Assembly (NCBI GenBank): GCA_900315315.1
Contig: OMYT01000011.1
Span: 62,001 to 126,000 of the forward strand
Direction of reading: 5' to 3'
DNA length: 64,000 nucleotides
Source of the DNA: an uncultured Eubacteriales bacterium
GTDB lineage: Bacteria; Bacillota; Clostridia; Christensenellales; Aristaeellaceae
The notes below the pieces were generated by a model. It was not told the DNA's origin. It did not search any database and worked only from the letters and a program-made list of their open reading frames with translations. Positions within the stretch are counted from its first letter, which is position 1. Every line of letters starts with the position of its first letter. The translations under genes and the position numbers were made by a program. Shown piece by piece: positions 8,329-16,297 of the stretch.

Positions 8329-9183
8329 TTATCTCTCCTCCCCGGTCAGCCGGCACGTATGCGTTTTCATCAGTTTCTCTTTTGCCTTCGCTTCTTCCGG
8401 CCGGAACATGCGTCCGCGCGCCATCGCCTCGTCAAAGTCCACCAGGTGCCCGTCGAAATCCGGACCGTCCACGCAGGCAAACTTCGTTTCCCCGCCGACC
8501 GTCAGGCGGCAGCCGCCGCACATGCCAGTCCCGTCGATCATGATGGGGTTCATGCTGACGATCGTTTTGATCTTCGGTTCTTTGGTCATCTCGCATACCG
8601 CTTTCATCATCGGCAGCGGGCCGATCGCGATAACGGTATCATAGTCCCGCCCGGCGTCAATCTGTTTCTGCAGCGCCTGGGTCACGAACCCCTTGTTTCC
8701 GTTGCTGCCATCGTCTGTCATGATGATCAGGTTGGTACAGGCAGCTTCCAACTCATCCTTCAGGATAATCAGGTGCTCGTTCCGGAATCCGACAATCAGG
8801 TCAACCTCCGCGCCGGCGTCATGCAGAGCCTTCGCCTGCGGATAGGCAATGGCCACACCCAGTCCTCCGCCGATCACCGCGCAGCGGTGGATCCCCTCCG
8901 TATGGCTCGGCTCACCCAGTGGACCGACAAAGTCCTGCAAGCTGTCGCCCTCGTTCAGGGTGTCCAGCTTTTCGGTTGTATAGCCGACCTTCTGGAAAAT
9001 AATGGTCACAGTTCCCTTTTCCCGGTCATACCCGGCAATCGTCAGCGGGACCCGTTCCCCTTCTTCATCAATCCGAAAAATGATAAACTGCCCCGGTTTT
9101 GCCTTTCGGGCTACCAGGGGTGCTTCGATTTCCATCAGCGTTACCGTCTCGTTCAGAACGCGCTTTTTGACAATAGGATACAT
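8329..9183 (-). CDS. nfnA: NfnA/SudB FAD/[2Fe-2S] subunit
   Basis: This 284-residue protein is of the ferredoxin-NADP reductase type (PyrK/SudB/NfnA family). It has an N-terminal FAD barrel ('KPGQFIIFRIDEEGERVPLTIAGYD'), a central nucleotide fold with 'VIGGGLGVAIAYP', and a C-terminal Cys cluster 'GMCGGCRLTVGG' plus 'FACVDGPDFDGH' for the [2Fe-2S] centre. With the following NfnB it should couple NADH, NADPH and ferredoxin pools, supplying NADPH in a fermenting anaerobe. It is the first gene of the operon, with a promoter at 9217-9245 and GGAGGAG before the ATG. Confidence 0.88.
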   Translation of the reverse strand: MYPIVKKRVLNETVTLMEIEAPLVARKAKPGQFIIFRIDEEGERVPLTIAGYDREKGTVTIIFQKVGYTTEKLDTLNEGDSLQDFVGPLGEPSHTEGIHRCAVIGGGLGVAIAYPQAKALHDAGAEVDLIVGFRNEHLIILKDELEAACTNLIIMTDDGSNGNKGFVTQALQKQIDAGRDYDTVIAIGPLPMMKAVCEMTKEPKIKTIVSMNPIMIDGTGMCGGCRLTVGGETKFACVDGPDFDGHLVDFDEAMARGRMFRPEEAKAKEKLMKTHTCRLTGEER

Positions 9184-9216
9184 ACCTTCTCCTCCAATTG
9201 CATAGGAATACAGAAT

Positions 9217-9245
9217 ATTTTACCCTATCCGGTTTTCTTTCGCAA
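9217..9245 (-). promoter_or_regulatory. Probable promoter of nfnA-nfnB-dnaD operon
   Basis: The minus strand shows TTGCGA, a 17-base spacer and TAAAAT, about 35 bases upstream of the nfnA ATG. The -35 is imperfect, but spacing and position fit a housekeeping sigma promoter. Confidence 0.5.
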
Positions 9246-9270
9246 TGTACTTTTCAAAAGAGAACAAAAC

Positions 9271-10092
9271 TTAGACGGCTTTATCCCGGTCGAAAATAAG
9301 CTTCCATCCCTTTTCGTCATTTCTGATTTCATGGGTATTGATCGGTGCGCCCATGTCAATGGCCGGGGCATCAGCCAGGCGCTCGTCGGTCATGTACTCC
9401 AGGAACTCCTTCAGTTCCCTGCCTTCTCTTTTCATTGACTGATGGGAACAGATCACACTTTGGATCGCTCTTCCGTTCTCCTCCTCCAGCGTGTGGATCA
9501 GTTCCTTCATCCGATTCCGCCAGAGACCGGCCCCGGCCGATGTCGGGAACCACATCCATGTGCAGGGATTCCAGTCGTCTCCTGTCAGCAGCAGATCATA
9601 TGCCGGTACATACAGCACGATACTGCCCGGCGTATGTCCCGGCACTTTGATCACCTGTACCTCCAGGCTCCCGAGATTGACCCTTTTGCGCTCAAAAGAT
9701 CCGGTCTTTTCATTGAACAGAATAGCTTCCGGCGGAGCAATCTCCGCCGTCATAAAGTCCTCCGGTACAGAAACATGCTGTTCCTCTGCCTGTGCCTTGA
9801 CTTTCGTGCGCTGCCCTTTTCCTGTCCGTTCCAGAAATTCTTCCATGTCTTCCGCACACAAATAGGTCTTTGGGAACCACCTGGCGCCCAGCATATGATC
9901 GTGATGCCCATGGGAAAGCAGTACCGTCACCGGTTTATCCGTCATGGTCGTGATAAAAGCCTTCACGTCCTCCATCCCGTATCCGGTATCGAACAGGATG
10001 GCCCGCTCGCTGCCTTCGATCAGGGTAAAGCCAACGCCCATGGTTTCCGTAATATGCCGAATTCCCGGAAAGATCTCATTCACCTTGTACAT
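9271..10092 (-). CDS. MBL-fold metallo-hydrolase
   Basis: This is a metallo-beta-lactamase-fold hydrolase of 273 residues. The metal-binding motif HGHHDHM follows 'AILFDTGYGM' and 'VLLSHG'. Further ligands are in 'VIKVPGHTPGSIVLY' and 'LLLTGDDWN', and a late 'VICSHQ' contains another His. The substrate is not evident; glyoxalase II-like and quorum-lactonase families share these motifs. Two in-frame ATGs are possible: 10092 has AAGGCGG 11 bases upstream, while 10101 has it only two bases away. It begins 16 bases after the DUF6273 stop, so the two are probably cotranscribed. Confidence 0.8.
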   Translation of the reverse strand: MYKVNEIFPGIRHITETMGVGFTLIEGSERAILFDTGYGMEDVKAFITTMTDKPVTVLLSHGHHDHMLGARWFPKTYLCAEDMEEFLERTGKGQRTKVKAQAEEQHVSVPEDFMTAEIAPPEAILFNEKTGSFERKRVNLGSLEVQVIKVPGHTPGSIVLYVPAYDLLLTGDDWNPCTWMWFPTSAGAGLWRNRMKELIHTLEEENGRAIQSVICSHQSMKREGRELKEFLEYMTDERLADAPAIDMGAPINTHEIRNDEKGWKLIFDRDKAV

Positions 10093-10108
10093 TGTTTTCA
10101 TGACCGCC

Positions 10109-10897
10109 TTAGAAAATATCAGCATCCAGATTCAGCCAGATCGCAGGGCGTGCCACACCTCCGCCGTAATGGTCTGCGGCGGCGGAAACATGGGAGTTTT
10201 GCAGAGAACCGTTGGCAATCACATGCGCCGCGCGGTATTCATAGCGGCCGGGCGACCGCAGCCACCACCGTCCTGCAAGTTCTCCATCTTCTGTTCTGAA
10301 TCTGTGATGCAACCATGCGCCACGTGCAATCGCGTAGGCGGTCGGAGCCACCCTCGCTTTGATATTGTCTTTGTTCTCTGCGGTTACACCGAGATATTGT
10401 TTTGCCTCTGCACAGCTCAGCAGGAAAACCTTGTCCTGTGTGTTATTCCCGCTCACAACATCAGCCCACTCGATATATCCTTGTTCCGGACTATTATCCA
10501 CTTCAGTCATCAGGATTGCAGACTGTTCTTTCTCGTCAAAGGCAGTTTTCAGAAACTCATCGTTCAGCCAGTTCCTCATGGAACACTCTTCCCAGGTAAT
10601 CGGTTCATAGAGATGATTGTACTGCTTGGCATCCAGACCATACTTACTCAGAAGCAATGCCTTGGTTTTTTCCCCATCGACAACATCAAGCACGATCCAT
10701 TCGATCGGCTCTGGACCGTTCGTCAAATCATTGTCCTGCTCGTATCTGCCGAAAGCGACAATATTCCCGACAGTTCTGAAGCTTTCAGCTTTTGTCCCGC
10801 CATCCGCGCCTTCAGCGCATACCGTCACTGCTCCGAATATAAATACTGCCGTCAGGAAAACAATGATGATATTTCTGAACGTATCTGTCATCTTCAT
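10109..10897 (-). CDS. Secreted DUF6273-type protein
   Basis: This 262-residue protein has an N-terminal signal peptide (FRNIIIVFLTAVFIFGAVTVCAEG, cleavage probably near residue 29). The mature part has the features of DUF6273: 'IVAFGRYEQDND', 'IEWIVLDV', 'CSMRNWLNDEFLKTAF', 'RWWLRSPG', and the C-terminal 'RPAIWLNLD'. The WWLRSPG/RPAIWL pair recalls formylglycine-enzyme or lectin-like folds, but the function is unknown. It is expected outside the membrane. AAGGGAAAA precedes the ATG, and a candidate promoter lies at 10998-11026. Confidence 0.75.
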   Translation of the reverse strand: MKMTDTFRNIIIVFLTAVFIFGAVTVCAEGADGGTKAESFRTVGNIVAFGRYEQDNDLTNGPEPIEWIVLDVVDGEKTKALLLSKYGLDAKQYNHLYEPITWEECSMRNWLNDEFLKTAFDEKEQSAILMTEVDNSPEQGYIEWADVVSGNNTQDKVFLLSCAEAKQYLGVTAENKDNIKARVAPTAYAIARGAWLHHRFRTEDGELAGRWWLRSPGRYEYRAAHVIANGSLQNSHVSAAADHYGGGVARPAIWLNLDADIF

Positions 10898-10997
10898 AGT
10901 CTTTTCCCTTCTGTTTCATATTCCCGGGTAAAGCAATTCGATTCCCCGGTTTTCAGAACCGGTGGTTTCTGTCACAGCCATCGTTCTTATATTAGAC

Positions 10998-11026
10998 ATT
11001 TTAATATACAACACATTGCATTACAA
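10998..11026 (-). promoter_or_regulatory. Candidate promoter for the DUF6273 gene
   Basis: TTGTAA, a 17-base spacer and TAAAAT are read on the minus strand in the gap between nagB and the DUF6273 gene. The site lies just downstream of the nagB terminator, so it would start a new transcript. Confidence 0.4.
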
Positions 11027-11040
11027 GATTGTTTTTGACA

Positions 11041-11071
11041 AACAAAAGGATGCCGTTCGCAAACAGCACCC
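11041..11071 (-). terminator. Rho-independent terminator after nagB
   Basis: A ten-base-pair stem (GGGTGCTGTT with AACGGCATCC, two wobble pairs, loop TGCG) is followed on the minus strand by TTTTGTTT. It lies 20 bases beyond the nagB stop and ends the glmM-nagB transcript. Confidence 0.8.
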
Positions 11072-11090
11072 CTCGTTTCCTGATTTTTTC

Positions 11091-11822
11091 TTATCCCTTG
11101 TAGCCGATCTCATCCGCGAGCTTCTGCTCGATGACAACGGTGGCATCCCGATGCATCCGCATGAAGGTGCAGGGGCACTTCGGATCGATCTTGTCTTCGA
11201 TCAGAAGCTTGGTAGCAGCTTCCTGCTTGTTGCCGCTGATGATCATCAGCAGGCGCTTTGCCCGCATAATATTACCCATGCCCATGGTCACCGCATGTGT
11301 TGGCACATCAGCCTTGCTCGCGAAGAAGCGCTTGTTTGCCTCAATGGTTGAATCATCCAGTGTCTCCTCATGCGCTCCGTCATAAAGAGTCTCTCCGGGC
11401 TCGTTGAATCCCAGATGGCCGTCCGGGCCGACGCCAAGCACCTGGATATCCACGTCGGACTTGTCCAGAATCTCATTGAACTCCTTCAGGTTCGCGGCCA
11501 CGTCTCCTGTTCCTTTGGCTACATAAGTGTTGGTTTTGTCAATGTTGATATGATCAAACAGATTGTTGTTCATAAAGTAGCGGTAGCTCTGGTCATGTGT
11601 CCCTTCCAGTCCTACATACTCGTCCAGGTTCACGCTGTGCACCTTGCTGAAGTCAAGTCCTTCTTCCTTGCAGCGGCGGGCCAGTTCCTTATACATACCC
11701 ACAGGGCTGGAACCGGTTGCCAGGCCGAGGGTACAGGCCGGATTGTCCCGTACAATCTTCTCGACGATGTCCGCTGCTTTCCTTGCGCCGTCTTCATAAT
11801 CCTTTGCAATAATGACCTTCAT
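11091..11822 (-). CDS. nagB: Glucosamine-6-phosphate deaminase
   Basis: This 243-residue enzyme converts glucosamine-6-P to fructose-6-P and ammonia. Family motifs are clear: 'LGLATGSSPVGMYKELARR' (phosphate loop), 'SVNLDEYVGL', 'VLGVGPDGHLGFNEPGE' with the catalytic Asp and His region, and 'TMGMGNIMRAKRLLMIISGNKQE'. The length is close to the Bacillus form. I chose the internal ATG (MKVIIAKDYEDG) because AAGGGGG lies eight bases before it; an ATG two codons earlier is too close to the SD. It is the last gene of the glmM operon, giving a breakdown route beside wall-precursor synthesis. Confidence 0.93.
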   Translation of the reverse strand: MKVIIAKDYEDGARKAADIVEKIVRDNPACTLGLATGSSPVGMYKELARRCKEEGLDFSKVHSVNLDEYVGLEGTHDQSYRYFMNNNLFDHINIDKTNTYVAKGTGDVAANLKEFNEILDKSDVDIQVLGVGPDGHLGFNEPGETLYDGAHEETLDDSTIEANKRFFASKADVPTHAVTMGMGNIMRAKRLLMIISGNKQEAATKLLIEDKIDPKCPCTFMRMHRDATVVIEQKLADEIGYKG

Positions 11823-11848
11823 GTTCATTTCCCCCTTGAAATGATTTT

Positions 11849-12508
11849 TTATTTTTTCGCAACAATGGTCCCGTTATCCTTCCAGATGCTCTTCTCCGGA
11901 ATTGTCCCTCTCACGCAGGAAGTGGGATATACGTTGGAATCCCGTCCGATTACCGTACCGGGATTCAGCACGCTGTTGCAGCCGACCTCCACCCGGTCGC
12001 CCAACATCGCGCCGATCTTCTTCAAGCCGGTCTCGATCTTTTCATCGCCGCACTTGACGACAACCAGCAGCTTGTCACTCTTCACGTTGGAAGTGATGGA
12101 GCCGGCACCCATGTGGCTCTTGTACCCAAGGATGCTGTCCCCAACGTAGTTGTAATGAGGCACCTGTACGTTGTCGAACAAAATCACGTTCTTCAATTCC
12201 GTGCTGTTGCCGACTACGCAGTGGTCTCCCACCAGCGCGCTGCCGCGGATAAATGCTCCGGGCCTGACTTCGGTCTCATGGCCGATGATTGCCGGTGCAC
12301 CGATATAGTTGTTGGGGTAGATCTTCGCGTCTTTTGCAATCCATACGTTCTCGCTGACTTCGTCATACTCATCCTTCGGCAGCGTCTTGCCCAGCTCAAT
12401 AATGAATTCCTTGATCTTGCCCAGCGCTTCCCAGGGATATTCCGTGTTCTCCAGAATCGGAGCCGCCTTCGTATGAGTCAGGTCGTAGAGATCCTTTGTC
12501 TTCAGCAT
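11849..12508 (-). CDS. Left-handed beta-helix acyl/nucleotidyltransferase-like protein
   Basis: This 219-residue protein consists of hexapeptide repeats (for example 'AKIYPNNYIGAPAIIGHETEVRPGAFIRGSALVGDHCVVG' followed by 'VILFDNVQVPHYNYVGDSILG'). It resembles the C-terminal domain of GlmU-type UDP-GlcNAc pyrophosphorylases. It lacks an N-terminal Rossmann uridylyltransferase domain, so by itself it is more likely an acetyltransferase or partner subunit. The conserved 'GAGSITSNVKSD' matches the GlmU acetyl-CoA site region. Its start overlaps the glmM stop by one base, which places it firmly in hexosamine metabolism. A GlcN-1-P acetyltransferase role is an inference. Confidence 0.75.
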   Translation of the reverse strand: MLKTKDLYDLTHTKAAPILENTEYPWEALGKIKEFIIELGKTLPKDEYDEVSENVWIAKDAKIYPNNYIGAPAIIGHETEVRPGAFIRGSALVGDHCVVGNSTELKNVILFDNVQVPHYNYVGDSILGYKSHMGAGSITSNVKSDKLLVVVKCGDEKIETGLKKIGAMLGDRVEVGCNSVLNPGTVIGRDSNVYPTSCVRGTIPEKSIWKDNGTIVAKK

Positions 12509-13872
12509 TACTTCTTCACCTCGATCAGATGTCCGCTTTTCTTCATCGCTTCAATGATGGAATCAACCTGTTTCTCGCAATCTTCTGTGCTTCCGGCTTC
12601 CGACATTACGCGCAGCACCGGTTCTGTGCCGCTCTTGCGCAGGAGCACGCGGCCGCTGTCACCCAGTGTTTCCGTGCAGACATTCACCGCATCCATAACC
12701 TTCTGGTCCGCCAGGGTCCCGTCTTTGTCATCCACCACGACATTCTTCAGTACCTGTGGATACATCTTACATCCGGAGGCCAGTACGGACAGCGGCAGCT
12801 GTGTGTCGATCATGACTTCCATCAGCATGATCGCCGTGATCAGGCCGTCGCCGGTCCGGGCATGTTTGCGGAAGATGATGTGCCCGCTCTGCTCGCCGCC
12901 AATCAGGTGATTGTAGGCCTTCATGTTCTCATATACATAACGGTCGCCCACGGCGGTCTTCTCATAGTTGATGCCGGCCGCGTCCAGCGCCTTGTACAGG
13001 CCGAAGTTGCTCATAATCGTAGTCACGACTGTGTTGCTCGGCAGCTGGCCTTTTCCCTTCAGGTACTTGGCGCAGATATACATGATCTTGTCGCCGTTCA
13101 CTTCTTCGCCGTTCTCGTCCACTGCCAGGCAGCGGTCCGCGTCTCCGTCGAAGGCAAAGCCGACGTCCAGATGATTCTCTTTCACATATTCTTTCAGAGA
13201 TTCGATGTGAGTGCTTCCGCAGTTTTTGTTGATGTTCAGTCCGTCGGGCTTGTCGTGAATCACATAAGTCTTCGCCCCCAGAGCATTGAACACCGCAGGC
13301 CCGATCATCCAGCTGGAACCGTTGGAGCAGTCCAGTGCGACCTTGTGATCGTCAAAGGGCCGTGTAGCCAGATTAGTCAGATAGCCGATGTAGCGATTTC
13401 GGCCTGTATAGAAGTCCACCGTGCAGCCGATTTTGTCCTCGGAGGCAAAAGGCAGCTCTTCCGTCTCCCCGTCGATGTACTTTTCCAGCGAGTCCTGGAG
13501 ATCGTCGTCCATCTTCTCCCCCTTGCCGTTCAGCAGCTTGATACCGTTGTCGTAGTAAGGGTTGTGGCTTGCAGAAATCATCACGCCGCAGTCAAAGTTT
13601 TCGGTCCTGGTGATGTAACTCACGCAGGGCGTCGTGGTTACGTGAAGCAGATAGGCATCCGCGCCGGATGAGGTTATGCCAGCCGACAGTGCACTCTCAT
13701 ACATATAGGAGGAGCGGCGCGTGTCCTTGCCGATCACGATCTTGGCTTTATCATCCAGATGTTTCTTGCTGTAGTACCATCCGAGAAATCGTCCGGTCTG
13801 GAAAGCGTGCTGCGCCGTCAGCACAACCCCTGCTTTTCCGCGGAAACCGTCCGTACCGAAATATTTACCCAT
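12508..13872 (-). CDS. glmM: Phosphoglucosamine mutase (GlmM-like)
   Basis: This is an alpha-D-phosphohexomutase of 454 residues. The N-terminus MGKYFGTDGFRGKAG is typical of GlmM, and the phosphoserine loop is 'GVMISASHNPYYDNG'. The metal-binding loop is 'FAFDGDADRCLAVDENG', the sugar-binding motif 'GGEQSGHI', and the C-terminal phosphate-binding motif 'RVLLRKSGTEPVLRVM'. It interconverts glucosamine-6-P and glucosamine-1-P for peptidoglycan. I chose the ATG at 13872 with AAGGAG upstream. A near-consensus promoter lies about 70 bases upstream, and the downstream genes are acetyltransferase-like and nagB. Confidence 0.92.
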   Translation of the reverse strand: MGKYFGTDGFRGKAGVVLTAQHAFQTGRFLGWYYSKKHLDDKAKIVIGKDTRRSSYMYESALSAGITSSGADAYLLHVTTTPCVSYITRTENFDCGVMISASHNPYYDNGIKLLNGKGEKMDDDLQDSLEKYIDGETEELPFASEDKIGCTVDFYTGRNRYIGYLTNLATRPFDDHKVALDCSNGSSWMIGPAVFNALGAKTYVIHDKPDGLNINKNCGSTHIESLKEYVKENHLDVGFAFDGDADRCLAVDENGEEVNGDKIMYICAKYLKGKGQLPSNTVVTTIMSNFGLYKALDAAGINYEKTAVGDRYVYENMKAYNHLIGGEQSGHIIFRKHARTGDGLITAIMLMEVMIDTQLPLSVLASGCKMYPQVLKNVVVDDKDGTLADQKVMDAVNVCTETLGDSGRVLLRKSGTEPVLRVMSEAGSTEDCEKQVDSIIEAMKKSGHLIEVKK

Positions 13873-13939
13873 TCCATACTCTCCTTCCGTTTGAATCATT
13901 TGGACATAATTCAAGCAGGTTTGCGTTAAAAACAAATGT

Positions 13940-13968
13940 ATTATAACGTCTTATTTTTCTTCTGTCAA
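13940..13968 (-). promoter_or_regulatory. Consensus promoter of glmM operon
   Basis: TTGACA, a 17-base spacer and TATAAT on the minus strand, a perfect match to the vegetative consensus. The predicted transcript has a leader of roughly 60 bases before the glmM ATG. I see no glmS-type ribozyme in that leader. Confidence 0.85.
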
Positions 13969-14009
13969 TACAAGATTTTGTAGCTTTATGTTTTTTCGTT
14001 ATCATGATA

Positions 14010-14039
14010 TGGAAAATCTCCGCAAAGCTTTGCGGAGAT
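14010..14039 (-). terminator. Terminator after tRNA-Leu
   Basis: A perfect 24-base palindrome (ATCTCCGCAAAG and its complement) begins five bases beyond the tRNA 3' end and is followed on the minus strand by TTTCC. The short U tract makes it a moderate terminator. It separates the tRNA from the glmM promoter. Confidence 0.65.
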
Positions 14040-14043
14040 ACAG

Positions 14044-14126
14044 TGCGGATGGCGGGACTCGAACCCGCACGCCGGTAAAGGCAGAGGATTTTAAGTCCTC
14101 AGTGTCTGCCATTCCACCACATCCGC
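14044..14126 (-). tRNA. tRNA-Leu (anticodon UAA)
   Basis: An 83-base type II tRNA. The acceptor stem GCGGATG pairs with CATCCGC; the anticodon stem GAGGA/TCCTC encloses loop CTTAAAA with anticodon TAA. The variable arm is long, as expected for Leu, and the T arm contains GGTTCGAGTCC. The discriminator base is A, and CCA is not encoded (ACTG follows). It has its own promoter and terminator. Confidence 0.95.
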
Positions 14127-14137
14127 GTGTCTTGGTC

Positions 14138-14167
14138 AGTATATCACTCCTGTGAAAAAAGCGTCAA
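14138..14167 (-). promoter_or_regulatory. Promoter of tRNA-Leu
   Basis: TTGACG, an 18-base spacer and TATACT on the minus strand, with the -10 about 12 bases upstream of the mature tRNA 5' end. The -35 lies just beyond the rsmG stop. Confidence 0.75.
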
Positions 14168-14179
14168 GAGTTTGATTCG

Positions 14180-14902
14180 TCACGGGCTCCCAAGTGGCTT
14201 CTGCTTGGGAATCCCGGCCTTGCGGGGGTATTGTTTCGGTGTGGACTGTACCTTTCGGATCGGCAGGATCAGGTGTTCCCATTCCCGGCCCTCCACTGGA
14301 CACCTGACCGGCATTTCCAAGCTCCCGCCCAGTAAATGGGCTGCTCTCCTGCCGCTTTCCAGCTCGTCTTTCAACGCCGGCCCTTTCCAGCATAGCGCGT
14401 ATCCGCCTCTGCGGACATACGGAAGCAGATATTCGCTGAGCACATCTGCCGGTGCTACAGCTCTTGCCGCAGCGATATCAAATTGTTCTCTCAGTTCTTT
14501 CTTTCTCGCGCCGTCCTCTGCCCTTGCGTGAATCAGTTTTGTGTTGACAGTCCCGGTTGCTTCACACACGGCCTGAAGGAATGTCAGCCGTTTATGCTGG
14601 GCATCCAGCAGCGTTACCTGCAGTTCCGGCCGGGCCATAGCAAGTACCAGGCCCGGAAAGCCTGCTCCCGTCCCGACATCAATCAGGGATCCGGTTTCGG
14701 GTATCAATCCGGTCTTCAGCACGGTCAGGCTGTCAATGAAATGGCGGTCAACCGTCTCATTATCTTCCGGCACAGTTGTCAGGTCCATCCGGCTGTTCCA
14801 TTCCTTCAAAAGCAAAAGATAAATATTCAGTTTCTCTGCCAGATCCGGCGCGGCCTGAATCCCGTTCCGTTCCAGACGGTTTCCGATTTCGCTTGTGTTC
14901 AT
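14180..14902 (-). CDS. rsmG: 16S rRNA (guanine527-N7)-methyltransferase
   Basis: This 240-residue RsmG/GidB methyltransferase modifies G527 of 16S rRNA using SAM. The N-terminal helical part has 'LLLKEWNSRMDLTTVPEDNETVDRHFIDSL', and the SAM-binding motif is 'SLIDVGTGAGFPGLVLAMARP'. 'VTLLDAQHKRLTFLQAV' and 'ARAVAPADVLSEYLLPYVRRGG' follow. It begins four bases after the ydcF stop with TGGAG as SD, so it is cotranscribed. RsmG is commonly near mnmE, as here. Confidence 0.92.
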   Translation of the reverse strand: MNTSEIGNRLERNGIQAAPDLAEKLNIYLLLLKEWNSRMDLTTVPEDNETVDRHFIDSLTVLKTGLIPETGSLIDVGTGAGFPGLVLAMARPELQVTLLDAQHKRLTFLQAVCEATGTVNTKLIHARAEDGARKKELREQFDIAAARAVAPADVLSEYLLPYVRRGGYALCWKGPALKDELESGRRAAHLLGGSLEMPVRCPVEGREWEHLILPIRKVQSTPKQYPRKAGIPKQKPLGSP

Positions 14903-14905
14903 TTC

Positions 14906-15538
14906 TTACTCCAGCGGCAGATGAAAATATTTAACGCCCCAGTATTTGATCCATGCGAGAGCTTCCCGCCCGTGATTTTTCAGCCAGTATTCCGGTTTAC
15001 AGGGGCTTCCGAGCCCGACTGCTTCATAGCCCTGATCCTTGGCGAGTGCCAATGATCTTGCGACATGATAATCGCTGGTAACCACAAGTACATTCCGAAC
15101 CTCGGGCTTATCCTTCAGCAGTTCTTTGGCGTTCTGGAGATTCTGTCTCGTGTTGAAAGAATCCGGATCTGTCAGAATATCTTCTTCTGCTACGCCTCTG
15201 TCAGTCAGGTATTTTTTCATGGCGTAAGCCTCTGGCAGCGGTTCGTCTTTCCCCTGCGCGCCGCAAACCACCACCGGAACCTTCTTGTTCCGGTACGCCT
15301 CTGCAGCGGCGTCCAGCCGCCAGGCAAGCTGAACATTCGGTGTGCCGTCAGGCAGCACCTGTGCGCCGAGAACAATGATCGCGTCATAGCTGTCTGCTGC
15401 AGGCACTGTCGATTTCACTCCCTTTTCCCGAATCAATACATATCCTATCACGCCGACGTACAGGATTATCACCGCGCATACCAGCCAAATAATCACTCGG
15501 ACCGGCCGGGAAAACCGGTTTCCCCTTTTCCCGTTCAT
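14906..15538 (-). CDS. YdcF/SanA-type membrane-anchored DUF218 protein
   Basis: This 210-residue protein has one N-terminal transmembrane helix (about 14-34, VIIWLVCAVIILYVGVIGYVL) and a DUF218 domain outside the membrane. Characteristic blocks are 'YDAIIVLGAQVLPDGTPNVQLAWRLDAAAEAY', 'VVVCGAQG', 'EAYAMKKYL', 'NTRQNLQNAKELL' and 'LVVTSDYHVARSLALA'. Relatives (SanA, ElyC, YdcF) affect envelope integrity, but the biochemical role is unknown. Its ATG overlaps the radC stop by four bases. Confidence 0.82.
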   Translation of the reverse strand: MNGKRGNRFSRPVRVIIWLVCAVIILYVGVIGYVLIREKGVKSTVPAADSYDAIIVLGAQVLPDGTPNVQLAWRLDAAAEAYRNKKVPVVVCGAQGKDEPLPEAYAMKKYLTDRGVAEEDILTDPDSFNTRQNLQNAKELLKDKPEVRNVLVVTSDYHVARSLALAKDQGYEAVGLGSPCKPEYWLKNHGREALAWIKYWGVKYFHLPLE

Positions 15539-16239
15539 CTTCTGCTTCCCCGCATCCTGTAGTCGATATCCCCGTGCTGGATCATACTGTAGGTTTTGTC
15601 ATTCGCGACAATGATATGGTCCAGAACCAGAATACCAACACCGTTTAGCAACTGCTGCAGCTGGATCGTGGAAGTGATATCCTCCGGTGAAGGCGCGCAG
15701 GTCCCGCCGGGGTGATTGTGGCACAAAAGCACGCTGTGTGCATTATAATTCAGCGCCGTTTCCATGACCATCCGCGGATAGGCGGACACCTCGCTCAGGG
15801 AACCTTCCGAAATCTTTCGCCGTCCGAGTACCTTGCACTGTGCGTTGAGGGAAACGACGTAGAAGCGTTCCGTCCGCTCGCCGGCAAGAATGGAAAGGCA
15901 ATAGCTCTCCGCTTCCCGGCTGTTGCCGATCCGAACCGGCGATTCCATCGCACAGCGATGCCAAACGCGGGTCAGCGGTACAACCATGCTGATCAGTGTT
16001 GCTGCCTGATCTCCGATTCCGGAAACGGTCATCAGCTGCTCCGGCCTTGCCTCCAGCACCCCCTTCAGGCTCCCGAATTGATCCAGCAGCTCATGAGCCT
16101 GCGGATTGGTATCTTTCCGTGAATTTGCGTAGAACAGAAGCAGTTCCAGAATCTGGTGATCCTCAAAATTCTCAAAGCCCTTGTCCTGGATGAACCGGTT
16201 TCTAAGCTTCTCCCGGTGACCCTCATGCACATTTGCCAT
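15535..16239 (-). CDS. radC: RadC/JAB-domain DNA repair-like protein
   Basis: This 234-residue protein has an N-terminal helix-hairpin-helix region ('LEARPEQLMTVSGIGDQAATLISMV') and a C-terminal JAMM metalloprotease-like domain with HNHPGGTCAPSPED, the His-x-His...Asp zinc motif. The RadC family is widespread; its assumed DNA repair role remains unproven. I chose the ATG at 16239 (MANVHEGHREKLRNRF), which has GGAGGAGG upstream. The SD comes from the adjoining dispersed repeat copy. An upstream in-frame ATG would overlap the ADH gene and lacks an SD. Confidence 0.87.
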   Translation of the reverse strand: MANVHEGHREKLRNRFIQDKGFENFEDHQILELLLFYANSRKDTNPQAHELLDQFGSLKGVLEARPEQLMTVSGIGDQAATLISMVVPLTRVWHRCAMESPVRIGNSREAESYCLSILAGERTERFYVVSLNAQCKVLGRRKISEGSLSEVSAYPRMVMETALNYNAHSVLLCHNHPGGTCAPSPEDITSTIQLQQLLNGVGILVLDHIIVANDKTYSMIQHGDIDYRMRGSRR

Positions 16240-16256
16240 CCTGTTACTTACCTCCT

Positions 16257-16297
16257 CCGAAGGGGTTTTAGCAGTGTGATCGGAAAGTTCCCCTTTT
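16257..16297 (+). repeat. Dispersed CCGAAGG element, copy c
   Basis: CCGAAGGGG, a 12-base linker, GATCGGAAAG and TTCCCCTTTT. The stem here is AAGGGG with CCCCTT. It fills the gap between the ADH stop and radC, and its minus-strand end (CCTTCGGAGGAGG) supplies the radC SD. The ADH stop codon lies on its right border. Confidence 0.7.

Noticed and set aside
6836..8644. 602-residue plus-strand open frame
   Set aside because: Shadow of nfnB and nfnA, with improbable composition (His/Arg/Cys rich) and no start signal.
13873..13939. glmS-type ribozyme or riboswitch before glmM
   Set aside because: The leader is about 60 bases with no matching core.
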